DNA of 64,000 nucleotides from Calvatia gigantea (taxonomy: Eukaryota > Basidiomycota > Agaricomycetes > Agaricales > Lycoperdaceae): positions 372,001 through 436,000 of the forward strand of contig JACAAK010000003.1 of NCBI GenBank assembly GCA_025093985.1, read 5' to 3'. Under the pieces are notes generated by a model. That model was not told the origin of the DNA. It saw nothing but the letters and a program-made list of their open reading frames with translations, and did not search any database. The position numbers were made by a program, and so were the translations under genes. This document shows, piece after piece, positions 47,171 through 57,677 of the stretch; the stretch's first letter is position 1, and each line of letters starts with the position of its first letter.

Positions 47171-49175
47171 ATGTCTGAATATAGAAGCTATTCAGAAGAG
47201 TTCGAGCACAAAATAGTAAGTACAAAAGAAAAGAAAGACTGAAGCATTTCATTAGAAAAATCAAAATGAAAATCAATAAATTGTTACAACAGCTGAAAAA
47301 GAAGAATTCTTTAGTCCATCTCTCAATAAAACAGTTTGGAGATATAAAGGACAAGACTCCTGCTGGTTATACAATTTTGAAGGACAACCAAGAAGAGTAT
47401 CAAGTCATCAACAAGATATCATCAATGAAGAATATAAAGAGTTCAAGAAAACTCAATTTGCCAGTTTACAACAACAGCTTATATTACAACCACCCTCAGG
47501 AAGAGATACCCCTTATAGATCTGACAGAGAACAGTCTAAGGGAAAAGACACTCAAAGAAGTCAGGGACCTAGTACTACAGTACATCAACCCAGAGAATCA
47601 AAACTGGCTACACTTGTTGCCACAACTTCTCAACCTGTATACATACCGAGAGTTAAACCAAGTGATCCTAGAGGAAGCAGACAACATCGACAATATCAAC
47701 CAGGCACTTATCAGCAGACCACAGCTGAACCAATCAGATTACAGAGTGATCCAAGAGATAAAGGAAGTAACTCGCCTGCTACAAGAGCTTATTGAAAACT
47801 TGAACAAGCAGAAAATTTGGACTTCTCAGACCCCGAATTTGATAAGAACTGAGGAAGATTATCACCACTCATCAGCAGACCAAGAACCCCAGTACTTGAA
47901 CAGCCAGCAACTCAACGAGTCCCTGGTATCATTTCAATCCAACAAGTACCTAGTGTTCCCTTTGTCCAACTGACAAGAAGAAATACTTCTTCTCCAACAG
48001 GACCCCAATTACCAGGACCTAGTCAACCAGTTCAATCACCAACAATAGGAAGGATGGCAGCTGTACAATCAACCTATACACTCAAATATCCAAAACCTGA
48101 ACAATACTATGGAGACCCAAACTAGTATAGATTGTGGATATCAAGCATCGATCTCTACTTCAATTTATTTGGAGTCACCCATAATGCCGAGAAGATCAAT
48201 TACTCCCTTAGATTACTTGAAGGAGCAGCTTCAGCATGGAGACAAGATTATATTGAAACCCATCAAGAAGCACAACAACAACAAACCTGGAATGAATTCA
48301 AAGATGCCCTGGAACAAGGATTTGCTCCAGCCCAACAAACACATGAAGCTGAACAAAATCTCAGAAATCTCAGACAGAATGGACAGTATATCGAGAAATA
48401 TATATCTGAATTCTCTGTTCTATCATCACAAGCAGGACTTACTACAGATAACACCACCATCAGAGCATACTTTGCTCAAGGATTGGACCCAGCAGTCAGA
48501 CATGAGGCCCTCAGATCTAATCTGACCACTATCACTGATTGGAAAAATGCTGCAAGAGGAGCTTACAGAATTATTGTGGACCAGCAGCGATATATCTCTT
48601 CTTCCAAATCTAAGTTCAGAAGAGGAAAACCAATCAAAAATAATTATAAACCCAGATATCAAAATATCAAGTCACAACCCCTCACCAACCAATTTAAACA
48701 AGGAGAATATGACATGGATGTCAACAGAATTATGGAATCCATTAGTGCAATCGACTTCTATAATGGAGATGAATCAGAATCAGAAGAAGAAGTCAACTAT
48801 AATGGATCAGAAGATGATTCAGATGAAATTGACAAAGAAGGAATCTTCGAACTCATTAGAAGAAAATCTACAAATAAGTCACAACAAGCCCTCAAACACG
48901 TCATCAATAATGTCCTCACAGAAGAACAAAGAGCAGCTCTCTGAGCAGGAGAATGCTTTTTCTGCTGAAAGAAAGGCCATTTCATTAGAGATTGTAAGGA
49001 AAGGAAGGTTTACCTTAATGCCAGAAGAAAGAAGTTTATGGCAAGTGGAAGCAGCACTGGAAAAACTCCACAAAGAGCTAAAGGAAAGAAAACTTTCAAG
49101 AAAAAGAAAATAGACCCAAATGCAATGGTCTACAAATTAGAAGAAGAAGAAGAAAATGAAGACAGAAATTTTTAA
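47171..49175 (+). pseudogene. G gag with CCHC knuckle
   Basis: The likely ATG is 47171 (MSEYRSYSEEFEHK). The main frame runs from about 47280 to TAA 49173-49175. It has a Gln/Pro-rich N-terminal half, a capsid domain at about 48100-48620 (YSLRLLEGAASAWRQDYIE, WNEFKDALEQGFAP, YISEFSVLSSQAGL), an acidic stretch, and CFFC-x-KKGHFIRDC near 48956, where one position is TGA. A few TGA and TAG codons and a shift near 47277 interrupt it. The overlapping 235-residue frame at 47266 is a shadow. Confidence 0.82.
49166..49172 (+). promoter_or_regulatory. G gag-pol -1 slippery heptamer AAATTTT
   Basis: The heptamer is in phase A|AAT|TTT and is followed at once by the gag stop TAA (49173-49175). Slipping back one base continues TTA AAT ACT in the exact frame that leads to protease (LIDSGASGIYI). 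Downstream only a weak stem is visible (TCTA with TAGA, and GAAG with CTTC, within 49181-49208), less convincing than in A2 or B. Confidence 0.75.
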
Positions 49176-52100
49176 ATACTGAAGAAGATCTAAATGAAAT
49201 AGACCTTCATAAATCAAGAACTAAATGCTTATTAGCACCAACAACAATTTATACAAATCAAAGTAAATTAGAAATCAATACTCTTATAGATTCTGGAGCA
49301 AGTGGAATCTATATTGATACAAAATTTGTTGATAAATTAAAATTACCAAGACTTAAACTAAAAAACCCAGTTAAAATAATGAATGCCGATGGAACAAGAA
49401 ATTCAACAGAAAAATGTGTTGAATATACTAAAGTCAAAATTAAAATTAACAGCAAAACAATGGAAATAAAACCTAAAATTATAATACTAAGCAAACTATT
49501 ATTCTTAGGAATAACTTGGTTACAAAAATATAATCCAGATATAAACTGGGAAAAAGAGACTTTAAAATGGAGAGATGAAGAACAAATTCTTTCAATGGAA
49601 TCAATGCTATCAGAAGAAAGCATTAATACAATTAAAGAAGACAAATACTATCTAAGCAGTGAAGAAGAAATCAATACAAAAGAAAGTACTTCACAAAAAC
49701 TTTTCAATCAATCAAAGAAAAGTAAATGAGAATCAGACCCAATAAAAGTGGTCCCAAGAAAATTTCACAGATATTTAAAAGTATTTAACAAGGAAAAATC
49801 TGAGAAAATGCCACCAAAACGAAAATGGGATCATAAAATCAAATTAAAAGACACATTTGAATCAAAAATGCATGGAATATATCATTTAACACCTAGAGAA
49901 AATGAAGAAATGAAGAAATTCATTAAAGAAAATCTTATAAAAGGATATATTCAAGAATCACAATCACCCATGGCATCATCCTTTTTCTTTGTATCAAAGA
50001 AAGGAACAGATTTAAGACCATGTCAAGATTATACTTATTTAAATCATCATACAATTAAAAATGCACATCCAATTCCAAATATTTCAAAAATTATGGATAA
50101 ACTTAAAAATTCGAAATATTTTACTAAATTAGATGTATGATTAGGATATAATAATGTTAGAATATGACAAGGCAATGAATGGAAAATTCTCCAGCAACTT
50201 TTCAAAGCATGATGGACTCTATTTTTCGAGATTTAATTGATAAAGGAGGAGTAGTCGTATATATAGATGATATACTTATTCATGCAAAAGATATAAAAGA
50301 TCTAGACTTCTTAACAAAAGAAGTTCTTAAAAGATTACAAGATCATAATCTTTATTTAAAAACAGAGAAATGTGAATTTGAGAAACAAAAACTTGAATAT
50401 TTAGGCATAATAATAAAACCAGACAAAATAGAAATGGATCCAATAAAATTAGACGGAATAAAGAATTGGCCAGTACCAAAAACAGCAAGAAATGTTCAAC
50501 AATTCACAGGATTTTGCAATTTCTATTGGAAATTCATCAAGAATTATTCAGAAATAGCAACACCAATGAATGCACTATTATGAAAAACAACAAACTTTTT
50601 ATGGACATTAGAAGCACAAAAATCATTCAAAAAGCTTAAACAAGCCTTTTTAACTGCACCAATACTTCTAATGAATTGACAAAAATAAACCATTCAAAAT
50701 AGAATGTGATACATCCTTAAATGCCACAGGAGCAGTACTATTACAAAGAGACACCAATAGAGACAAACATCCTATAGCATATTATTCCCAAACCCTAAAC
50801 CCAGCAGAACAGAATTACCATACCTCCAATAGAGAATTCCTTGCTATAATTAGAGCATTAAAAGAGTGGAGACACTATTTAGAAGGAACCCCATATCCAT
50901 TTATAATATGGTCTGATCATGAAAACTTAACAAGATGGAAAGCTTCACAACATCTAAATCAAAGACAAGTAAGATGAACATTATATATGACATGATTCAA
51001 CTATCAAATAAAACATTTACCAGGACAAAAGAATGTCTTAGCAGACACATTAAGCAGAAGACCAGATTACAAAACTGAAGAAAAAGATGATAAAGATATT
51101 ATAGCAATCCCAAAGGAACATTTTATAAATTTCATCACTGAAGAAATAAAAGATGAAATTAAACAAAATGATTCACAAATCTTGGATAAATTAAAATATA
51201 AAGAACAAAATGGATTATATCTATTTCAAAATAAAATAGTTATACCAGAAAATGCAGAAATTAAAAAGAAAATTCTGAAAAATGTATATGATCACGAAAC
51301 TTCAGGACATCCAGGAATAACTATGACTATCAAGAAACTTAACAAAGAAATATATTGGCCAGGAATGAATACATATATTCAAAACTATATAAAAGGATGC
51401 AATATATGTCAACAATATAAAATTAATAGACATCCAACAAAACCACCCATGCAACCTATACCCAGGCCAAATTCTATTAAACCATTTACACAATTTTCTA
51501 TGGATTTAATCACTGATTTACCAGAAGACAATGGATTTGATACTATCTTGTCCATAGTGGACCATGGACTTATGAAGGGGATAGTACTAACAAAAACAAA
51601 TAAAAATATTATGGCTCAAGGAGTAGCAGACATATTGTTTGAAAAAATATTTTCAAAATTTGGTACTCCAATGAAAATAATATCAGACAGAGACCCAAGA
51701 TTTGCAGCAAAATCAATGCAAAAACTCTACGAAAAGCTGAATATTAAACCAGCATTTTCAACAGCATATCATCCTCAAACTGATGGAACAACTGAAAGAT
51801 ATAATCAAGAAATAGAATTCTATTTAGCAGCATATATGTCTAAGAACCCAAATTCTTGGACAAGAGCTTTACCAATGATAGAATTCATACACAATACCAA
51901 ACCTCATAGCAGAAGATTACATTCTCCATATGAACTTCTATATGGAATGAACCCCAAAGCTTTTATGACATTAAAAGATAAAGAAAATACATCCATACCC
52001 TCAATTAACAAAACAACCCTTTATTTACAAAAGATCTGAGAAGCAGCTTTAGAAGCACATGAACTAATAAGACAAAAGATGGCACAAAGAAACTTCCAAC

Positions 52101-52864
52101 CATGGAAACCATTCAAAGTCAGAGATAAAGTGTGGTTAGATAATTGGAACTTACCACTACCCTATCTATCAAAGAAACTCAGTCAAAGAAGAGAAGGACC
52201 TTTTGAAATCATCCGTAAAACATCTGCTACAACCTATGAACTAAAACTACTGAAGAAATAGAAGATACATAATAAATTCCATGCTTCTCTTCTAACACTA
52301 ATGATAGAGAATGATATATATAGTAAACACAATGAAAATCCACCACTGGACCTAATAGAAGGTGAAGAACAATATCAAATAGAAGGAATTTGTTATGACC
52401 TTAGTCTGAGTAAACCTCAGGTTGCAACTTAGGCTAAGACTTGAGGGCAAGTAAGGGGAGAAGAACTAAGTGGTTAAGCGTACCGAATACAGGAGTATGT
52501 GTGTATGCTTAAATACAGAAGAGACATCCAGTTGAATGGATGGAGGTAACTACATGAAACGTCCGATGACTATGGCATAGTAGTTATGAGTCAGAGCTCG
52601 GGGATTGTGCAGGCAGAAATAGCTGAAACAGGTACATAGTAAGGTGGAATGCAGACGAGTACGGAGCTGATATGAGAATAGACTAAAGTTCACAACAGAA
52701 TTCTGAAACATAGATTCTGAAAGAAACATACAGGAGTAGAAAGAGAATACCTTATACAATGGAAAGGCTATGGACTAACTGAAGACTCATGGGAACCAGA
52801 AGTAAACTTAGAAAATGCAAAAGAGAAACTTGAAGAGTATAAAAGAGAACATGATTTGACATAG
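49172..52864 (+). pseudogene. G pol: protease, RT, RNase H, integrase, chromodomain
   Basis: Protease is near 49290 (LIDSGASGIYI). RT is at 49770-50580, with YIDD in VVYIDDILIHA. RNase H is near 50690-51060 ([24 protein letters not shown]). Integrase is at 51182-52039 and open: zinc region H-x3-H to CNICQQ, then DLITDLP, ISDRDPRF and GTTERYNQEIEFYL, giving a complete D,D,E set. The chromodomain (YLIQWKGYGLTEDSWEPE) ends at TAG 52862-52864, split by the B LTR. About 61 bp is missing in RT between GNEWK and MENSPATF, shifting the frame. A further single-base shift lies near 50690. Confidence 0.9.
52391..52697 (-). mobile_element. Solo LTR of family B in the G chromodomain
   Basis: This 307-bp element reads TGTTATGACCTTAG to GTTCACAACA on the plus strand, with target duplication GAATT at 52386-52390 and 52698-52702. 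It is the same length as the 11127 copy and close to it in sequence. Confidence 0.95.
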
Positions 52865-52881
52865 AAAATCCAACAACCCGA

Positions 52882-54192
52882 ATGTCTAGGGTTTTTCTTA
52901 AATCCAAAACTCCTACTCTCACTTCCAACAACTCTTCTTCCTCCTCCCATGAAAATTCTTCCCCTAAAACTCCTACACCCCTGTCTTCTCCAATCATATC
53001 ATTGACAGGACCATCAGAAGTTCGAGCCTCTGGTTCAAACCCTACAAAACAACAAAGTCAAACTGTAATATCGACACTTCAAGATGCCACCATATGATCT
53101 GCTCTTTCATCTGAATGAGCAACCACTGACTTTGTGTCCTGTTATAGCTAGGATACTAGACTCACTCACTGAGTGCACGAGATCAGGCTTGTATATAATG
53201 AGCTTAGAATTGCAAAATGCAATTATGATAAGGCACTCAAGAGTGCCAACCTCCACCTCATCGACCTCTCTAGCCATCTTATCATGGGCCCCCATCTTAG
53301 GGCTATCGAGTGAACACTCATGGCCATTACACAACCCACTGAGGAACTAGCTAAGGACCTCAGTAAACAAGTTGCAGACTGACCTGTGACAAATCTTGGA
53401 AGCTCCCGACAACCTTCCCCACCTCCAACTCCTATCATTACTCGTCAACTATTCCAATGTCCAAATGTGGCTCCTACAAACAGGAGTCTTCTGACTCTAC
53501 CAAATCCGAAAGCTCATTGAGAGCTTAATTCCACTTCCCAATGCTACCCTCAAACATCTCAATGTCAAGACATACACTGTGAAATATATCTTGGAATGGG
53601 CCATTTCAAGACACAATGTTGAAAGTACTACTGCATTCATTGCAGAATGAAAGGCCCTGGGCATTTTGCTAAATTTTGCATCCGAAATCCTTATCTGGGA
53701 GTTGATTGAAAGGATCTCCCTACAGAAGCCCTTTGTGAACTCCAATACAAGGAAGAGTTCCATCACACCAACACACCCCTTGTCGGGGTTACCACCTCCC
53801 TCTCCCATGGCCCCAAGGCTATTACCAATCTATCTCCCAATGCTGACACCTCCAATCGAAATATCGACAACTCCATCTGTTCTGATCCAACTCAGAACAC
53901 CAAGACCAACACCCCTTTCTCCTCTTCTATTCTGACCACCATTGTCACTAACAGGCCAAAATACGCCCCAAAATTTATCAAGAAACCGATATCAAAACCC
54001 ACCAACATTGGAAATCTCAAACAACTGCATCGACCCTCAACTTCTTCAACAATTTCCTCAAACCTCCCGACTTATATTGTCAATGGATATCAACCCCGAC
54101 TGGACAGCTATTATCCAAAGGATGTTGAGTTTGATTTTGATGATGATGCAATTGCCAACATCACAGGTGAACCAGTAGGATATATGATCTGA
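52882..54192 (+). pseudogene. G extra ORF after pol, Cys/His motif, 437 codons
   Basis: The ATG is 17 bp after the pol stop and the TGA is at 54190-54192. The frame is continuous with no length change, broken only by about eight TGA and one TAG. The N-terminus is Ser/Pro/Thr-rich (MSRVFLKSKTPTLTSN). A Cys/His block lies at about 53560-53690: GMGHFKTQC and CIHCRMKGPGHFAKFC (C-x2-C-x6-H-x4-C), the same spacing as in the A2 ORF3. The C-terminus is acidic (DVEFDFDDDAIANITGEP). No signal peptide or membrane span was seen. The function is unknown. Confidence 0.8.
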
Positions 54193-54468
54193 ACATTTAC
54201 TTGTAGATAAATAAATTTTACTTTTACTTAGTTACTTCGCTATAGTAACAAATTATGAAAACATTTTTATATACTTGTACTTGTATTTAGAAAAACTTTT
54301 CTTTACTTGTTTTGAAATTTCTTTTTGAACTTAGAAAATTTCTTTACAAAATAATAATAATAATAATAAAAATGTTACACTCAAAAACTTATAAAATAAA
54401 ATATAAAACTTTAAATTTTCTTAAAAAGAAAAATAAATAGATGAGACATCTATGATAGAAAAGGATAA

Positions 54469-55011
54469 TGTTATGAACTCACATATTTACTTATATAATA
54501 CAAGTTCTAGAATGCTTTGAAGACTAGCATGATCTAGACAGACCTAGAACTAGCCAGACTTAACTAGAACTTAATACACATAAATAGCACAGCTTATGTC
54601 ATAATTCAAAGTCATACCACTTTGAAGTCATACCACATTTAAATACCATATATAGATAAGTAACATACAAATACAGTACAATACAGTAGCATACCACTGT
54701 AGTATATAAACCCTTCAACTTGACCAGTAGACAGCATTGTTTCTACTTGGTTAGGTGGAGACTCAATCTATAACTCTTAACACACTCTTATACTCTGCTC
54801 TTAAGTCATTGCTTCTAAACTATAAAGCATACTGTATAAGATATTAAAGAGATATACTCTGAGGATAGACCTCTGATCATAAGACTTAAGAATATACAAA
54901 GTTATTGTATTACTTTGCATATTCTTTGAGCCTTCGAGAAGGAGTCCCCTTTGATATCATCTGTGGATAGATATCAGGTAGAATTAGAACAAATTCTATC
55001 TCACTATAACA
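54469..55011 (+). repeat. G 3' LTR
   Basis: This 543-bp LTR is identical in length to the 5' LTR and differs by transitions only. The purine-rich AGAAAAGGATAA directly upstream is the probable polypurine tract. TAAGA follows. The region 54193-54468 between the extra ORF and this LTR is AT-rich and non-coding. Confidence 0.94.
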
Positions 55012-55023
55012 TAAGACCCATAT

Positions 55024-55925
55024 TGTTATGAATATCATTATTTCATCACTAATATCCCCTTGGTCATGTTTAGACTTATCTCTTCATTGTTATCTTACAT
55101 TACATCTTGTTTTATCTTAGTGATCTCCATACCCCTGTTTGACTAGTATTTCATCTTATATCTCTGACCTCTTCACTTGTTTCAGTAGAATTATAACTGT
55201 TCAACTGAATTCCCAGATGTATATAAGCATAGGTACTTACCTTGTAATTCTCTATACTTAACTACCTTGGTTATACATTCCCTTTGTGTCCTCAAGTGTT
55301 GAGAGAACAAGTAGACATCCCAATATAATCACACTATATAGTAGCTTGCATGAGCAGTGGAGGGTAGTCACACATATCAGAGAGGTGGTCCAAGAGGAAG
55401 TAACACATAAGAGCAGATGTAGTCCAGTGTATCTTAGCATACTGATAGTGTATAGTAGCAGACATAGTCTAGCTTACTTAGCATATCCTAGAGAGTCTTG
55501 AGAGATAAAGAAGCATGCTTAAGATGCAGTATGAGAGAGGAAAGACTATAGTGTCTTAGAGCGGAAGCCCTTTACATATTGCATACAGAAACTACATACT
55601 TATAGTAAATATCCCTGGTCTGTGTACTCTAAACCCTTATACAGGTGAGGTCTAACTACCAGTAGCATAAAGTGTGCATACTATGCACTAACACATGTAC
55701 TAGAAGGTTCTATGTGGAGTATTTACCTGCTACATGAAGTGTGGTACTACTGTGTGCATAGTCTGTTTCATATGGTCTGTTATTATCAACCCTCTGAAGG
55801 TGAATAGCTCAAAACCTATTACAGCTATAAATAGACTGAACCAATATAGTAGTACAGATTGAGATTCAATATCAAGTCTTGCCAAGTATTGTAACCTGAG
55901 TTACCAACTTGCTAAGGTTGTAACA
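55024..55925 (+). mobile_element. E3: family E LTR carrying a C-like LTR
   Basis: It starts TGTTATGAATATCATT at 55024 and ends AAGGTTGTAACA at 55925, interrupted by the solo LTR 55297-55871. The outer flanks CATAT and GTATA do not match. A truncated inverted E copy (E4) follows at once. Confidence 0.8.
55297..55871 (-). mobile_element. C-like solo LTR inside E3
   Basis: This 575-bp element reads TGTTGAGAGAAC to GAGATTCAATA on the plus strand, with target duplication TCAAG at 55292-55296 and 55872-55876. Its right part is the complement of the C LTR start, including the Tyr-rich TATA-proximal block near 55825-55845. Confidence 0.88.
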
Positions 55926-56562
55926 GTATAGGGAAATATAGTGGAGCTGTCTATACTTGTATATGTCTACAGAAGATCCAGTTGAATAGATATAATACTA
56001 CTGAAACATACAACAAGATTGGAGACATATAATAAAACAATAACTAAGACAGGGATATAGGAATCACTGGGATCAAACATGTCTCTTCATTACACTGAAT
56101 ATACCCAAGGAGATACAAATATATAACAGTGTTTATAATATACTAGTTCCTATTTATAGTTGAAACTGATTACTCAATCCACTCTTGGATCATATTTATT
56201 ATATGACTCATTGTTACACAGTGATTATAATAAAGCTATCCATTGCATGACTCAAACACATGATTATATAGTAATGCTGTGTGGTTTCAGTATATAGATG
56301 ACTCAATGTGAGGGCTTACTATACTCACTTTATGCCATTAGATGATAAGGACAATATGGGCTTAGAATATTAGATACCAGTATATGTATATATAGGACTC
56401 CAGTATGTTGTATTTCCTTAGATAATTACAGTATGTTTATCTATTCTTCTCTCTACTACAACCCTTAGCAACTTCTATTTCTCTAACTAGGTTCACTACT
56501 AATAAAGAGTAAGTACTTTTATACTTTTTACCACTGCTAGCTGCTATGGTACTATCTCAACA
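55926..56562. mobile_element. E4 fragment and an I-type LTR
   Basis: About 55926-56131 matches the later three quarters of E0 and lies inverted to E3. From about 56132 to 56562 the sequence is the reverse complement of LTR I (44352-44801), ending TACTATCTCAACA. The junction between the two is not sharp and no target duplication was found. Confidence 0.65.
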
Positions 56563-56730
56563 TACTTAGCCATAACAATGTAACTAGATTGTTCCCACTA
56601 TATGGTGGGGAGGATAGGCCCATCTGTTATATTAGGGGAGGGTATGGGCTCAGTCCACTGGCATTGATGTAGTAGATGGTGATAAAATCTACCCCACTGC
56701 TACCACTGGGCCAAGCCTACTGAAATATGT

Positions 56731-56911
56731 CAAACTTGTCACTAGTTGTCAGATTTTCAGCAAATTGTCCTCTGGTTGTTGGAATTTGAGCAAGTGGTCT
56801 GCAGGGTTGTTGGAATTTGACCAGTTTGTCTGCAAGTTGTCAGATTATGCACAAGTTTCCCACAGGCTGTCAGAATTTAGGCAAGTTGTCCACAAATTGT
56901 CACTGATTGAC
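56731..56911 (+). repeat. Minisatellite: six units of 30 bp
   Basis: Units start at 56731, 56761, 56791 (31 bp), 56822, 56852 and 56882. The consensus is close to CAAGTTGTCYRCAGGTTGTC followed by RGAATTTGRS. In one frame the units read as a degenerate ten-residue repeat (LSDFQQIVLW, LLEFDQFVCK, LSEFRQVVHK), but the 31-bp unit shifts the frame, so it is not a working gene now. Confidence 0.85.
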
Positions 56912-57677
56912 ATAGATGGTCCATTTATCACACATTGCACCATACTAGGAAGCATAACCATTTACATTTGATAGAACCTGGTATATATAAGTAAAGAAGC
57001 TATAGTATTGAGCACATGCTATTAATGAACCCTCACTTCCTTCCTTCCTGCTTCTTTCACATGGCTTTCAGTGTTGGCACAGTGACAGTTGACACCTGAG
57101 TAGATCAATGGAGGTTCTGGGAGCTGGGGGCCTGGCTGAGACATGTGCAGATGTGAAAAAATAAACACTAAAGCTCACGGACAAGATAACAAAGGTTGTG
57201 AAGTAGAAGAAGATGCAGCCTGAACCTTCAATTCCAGTGTGTATTTTGAATTGCCTTAGTATTATCCACCTGTAACAATATTCTGTAGACTCAAATCAAT
57301 GTACTGGTGGATGTAGACCCTCCACTAGACTTACCATGTTATCTTTCTGATTTAAAGTTGGTTGGGGCAGGTTCAATTGAACTGCACCAGATAAAATCAC
57401 AAGGTATAAATCACCCAGACTCCAGCAGCACTACACATGCATTAACTTCCAGTACATCCACCACATGCATGGGTTGTTTTAGCATATACCATGGACACCA
57501 CTTTTTGGTTATTTCTCCAAGCCCCTCCCTCACTCACCACTTTTTTTCTGTCCTGTCCCGTGTATGCGCGGGGGGCAGGAGACAATGCAAACGCCAATGC
57601 TCGACAATGTGTTTGCCTTGCAAAGATGACATCATATTTGTACATTGACAAGACAAAAATACAAGCTATTTAGCCTT
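56912..57677. other. Unassigned transition zone
   Basis: No gene or element is recognised. GGTATATATAAG near 56981 followed by pyrimidine runs near 57040 resembles an LTR promoter remnant, but no terminal repeats were found. From about 57550 the sequence becomes rich in CpG, marking the change from repeats to gene space. Confidence 0.4.

Larger units (their letters stand above)
46098..55011 (+). mobile_element. G: full-length Ty3/gypsy chromovirus, youngest complete element
   Basis: Both LTRs are 543 bp (46098-46640 and 54469-55011), with target duplication TAAGA at 46093-46097 and 55012-55016. The order is leader, gag, -1 frameshift site, protease, RT, RNase H, integrase, chromodomain, extra ORF. 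The LTRs differ at about ten sites by eye, all transitions. The internal region is strongly A-rich. A solo B LTR interrupts the chromodomain. A deletion in RT and a later single-base shift disable pol. The integrase frame is intact. Confidence 0.94.

Noticed and set aside
47266..47973. 235-codon open frame as a separate gene in the G leader
   Set aside because: Another frame of the same DNA encodes the gag N-terminal half, continuous with the capsid and knuckle; the 235-codon frame has no domain and ends within gag.
56975..57100. LTR end with primer-binding site near GGTATATATAAG
   Set aside because: No second copy, terminal repeat or downstream gag could be found in the window.
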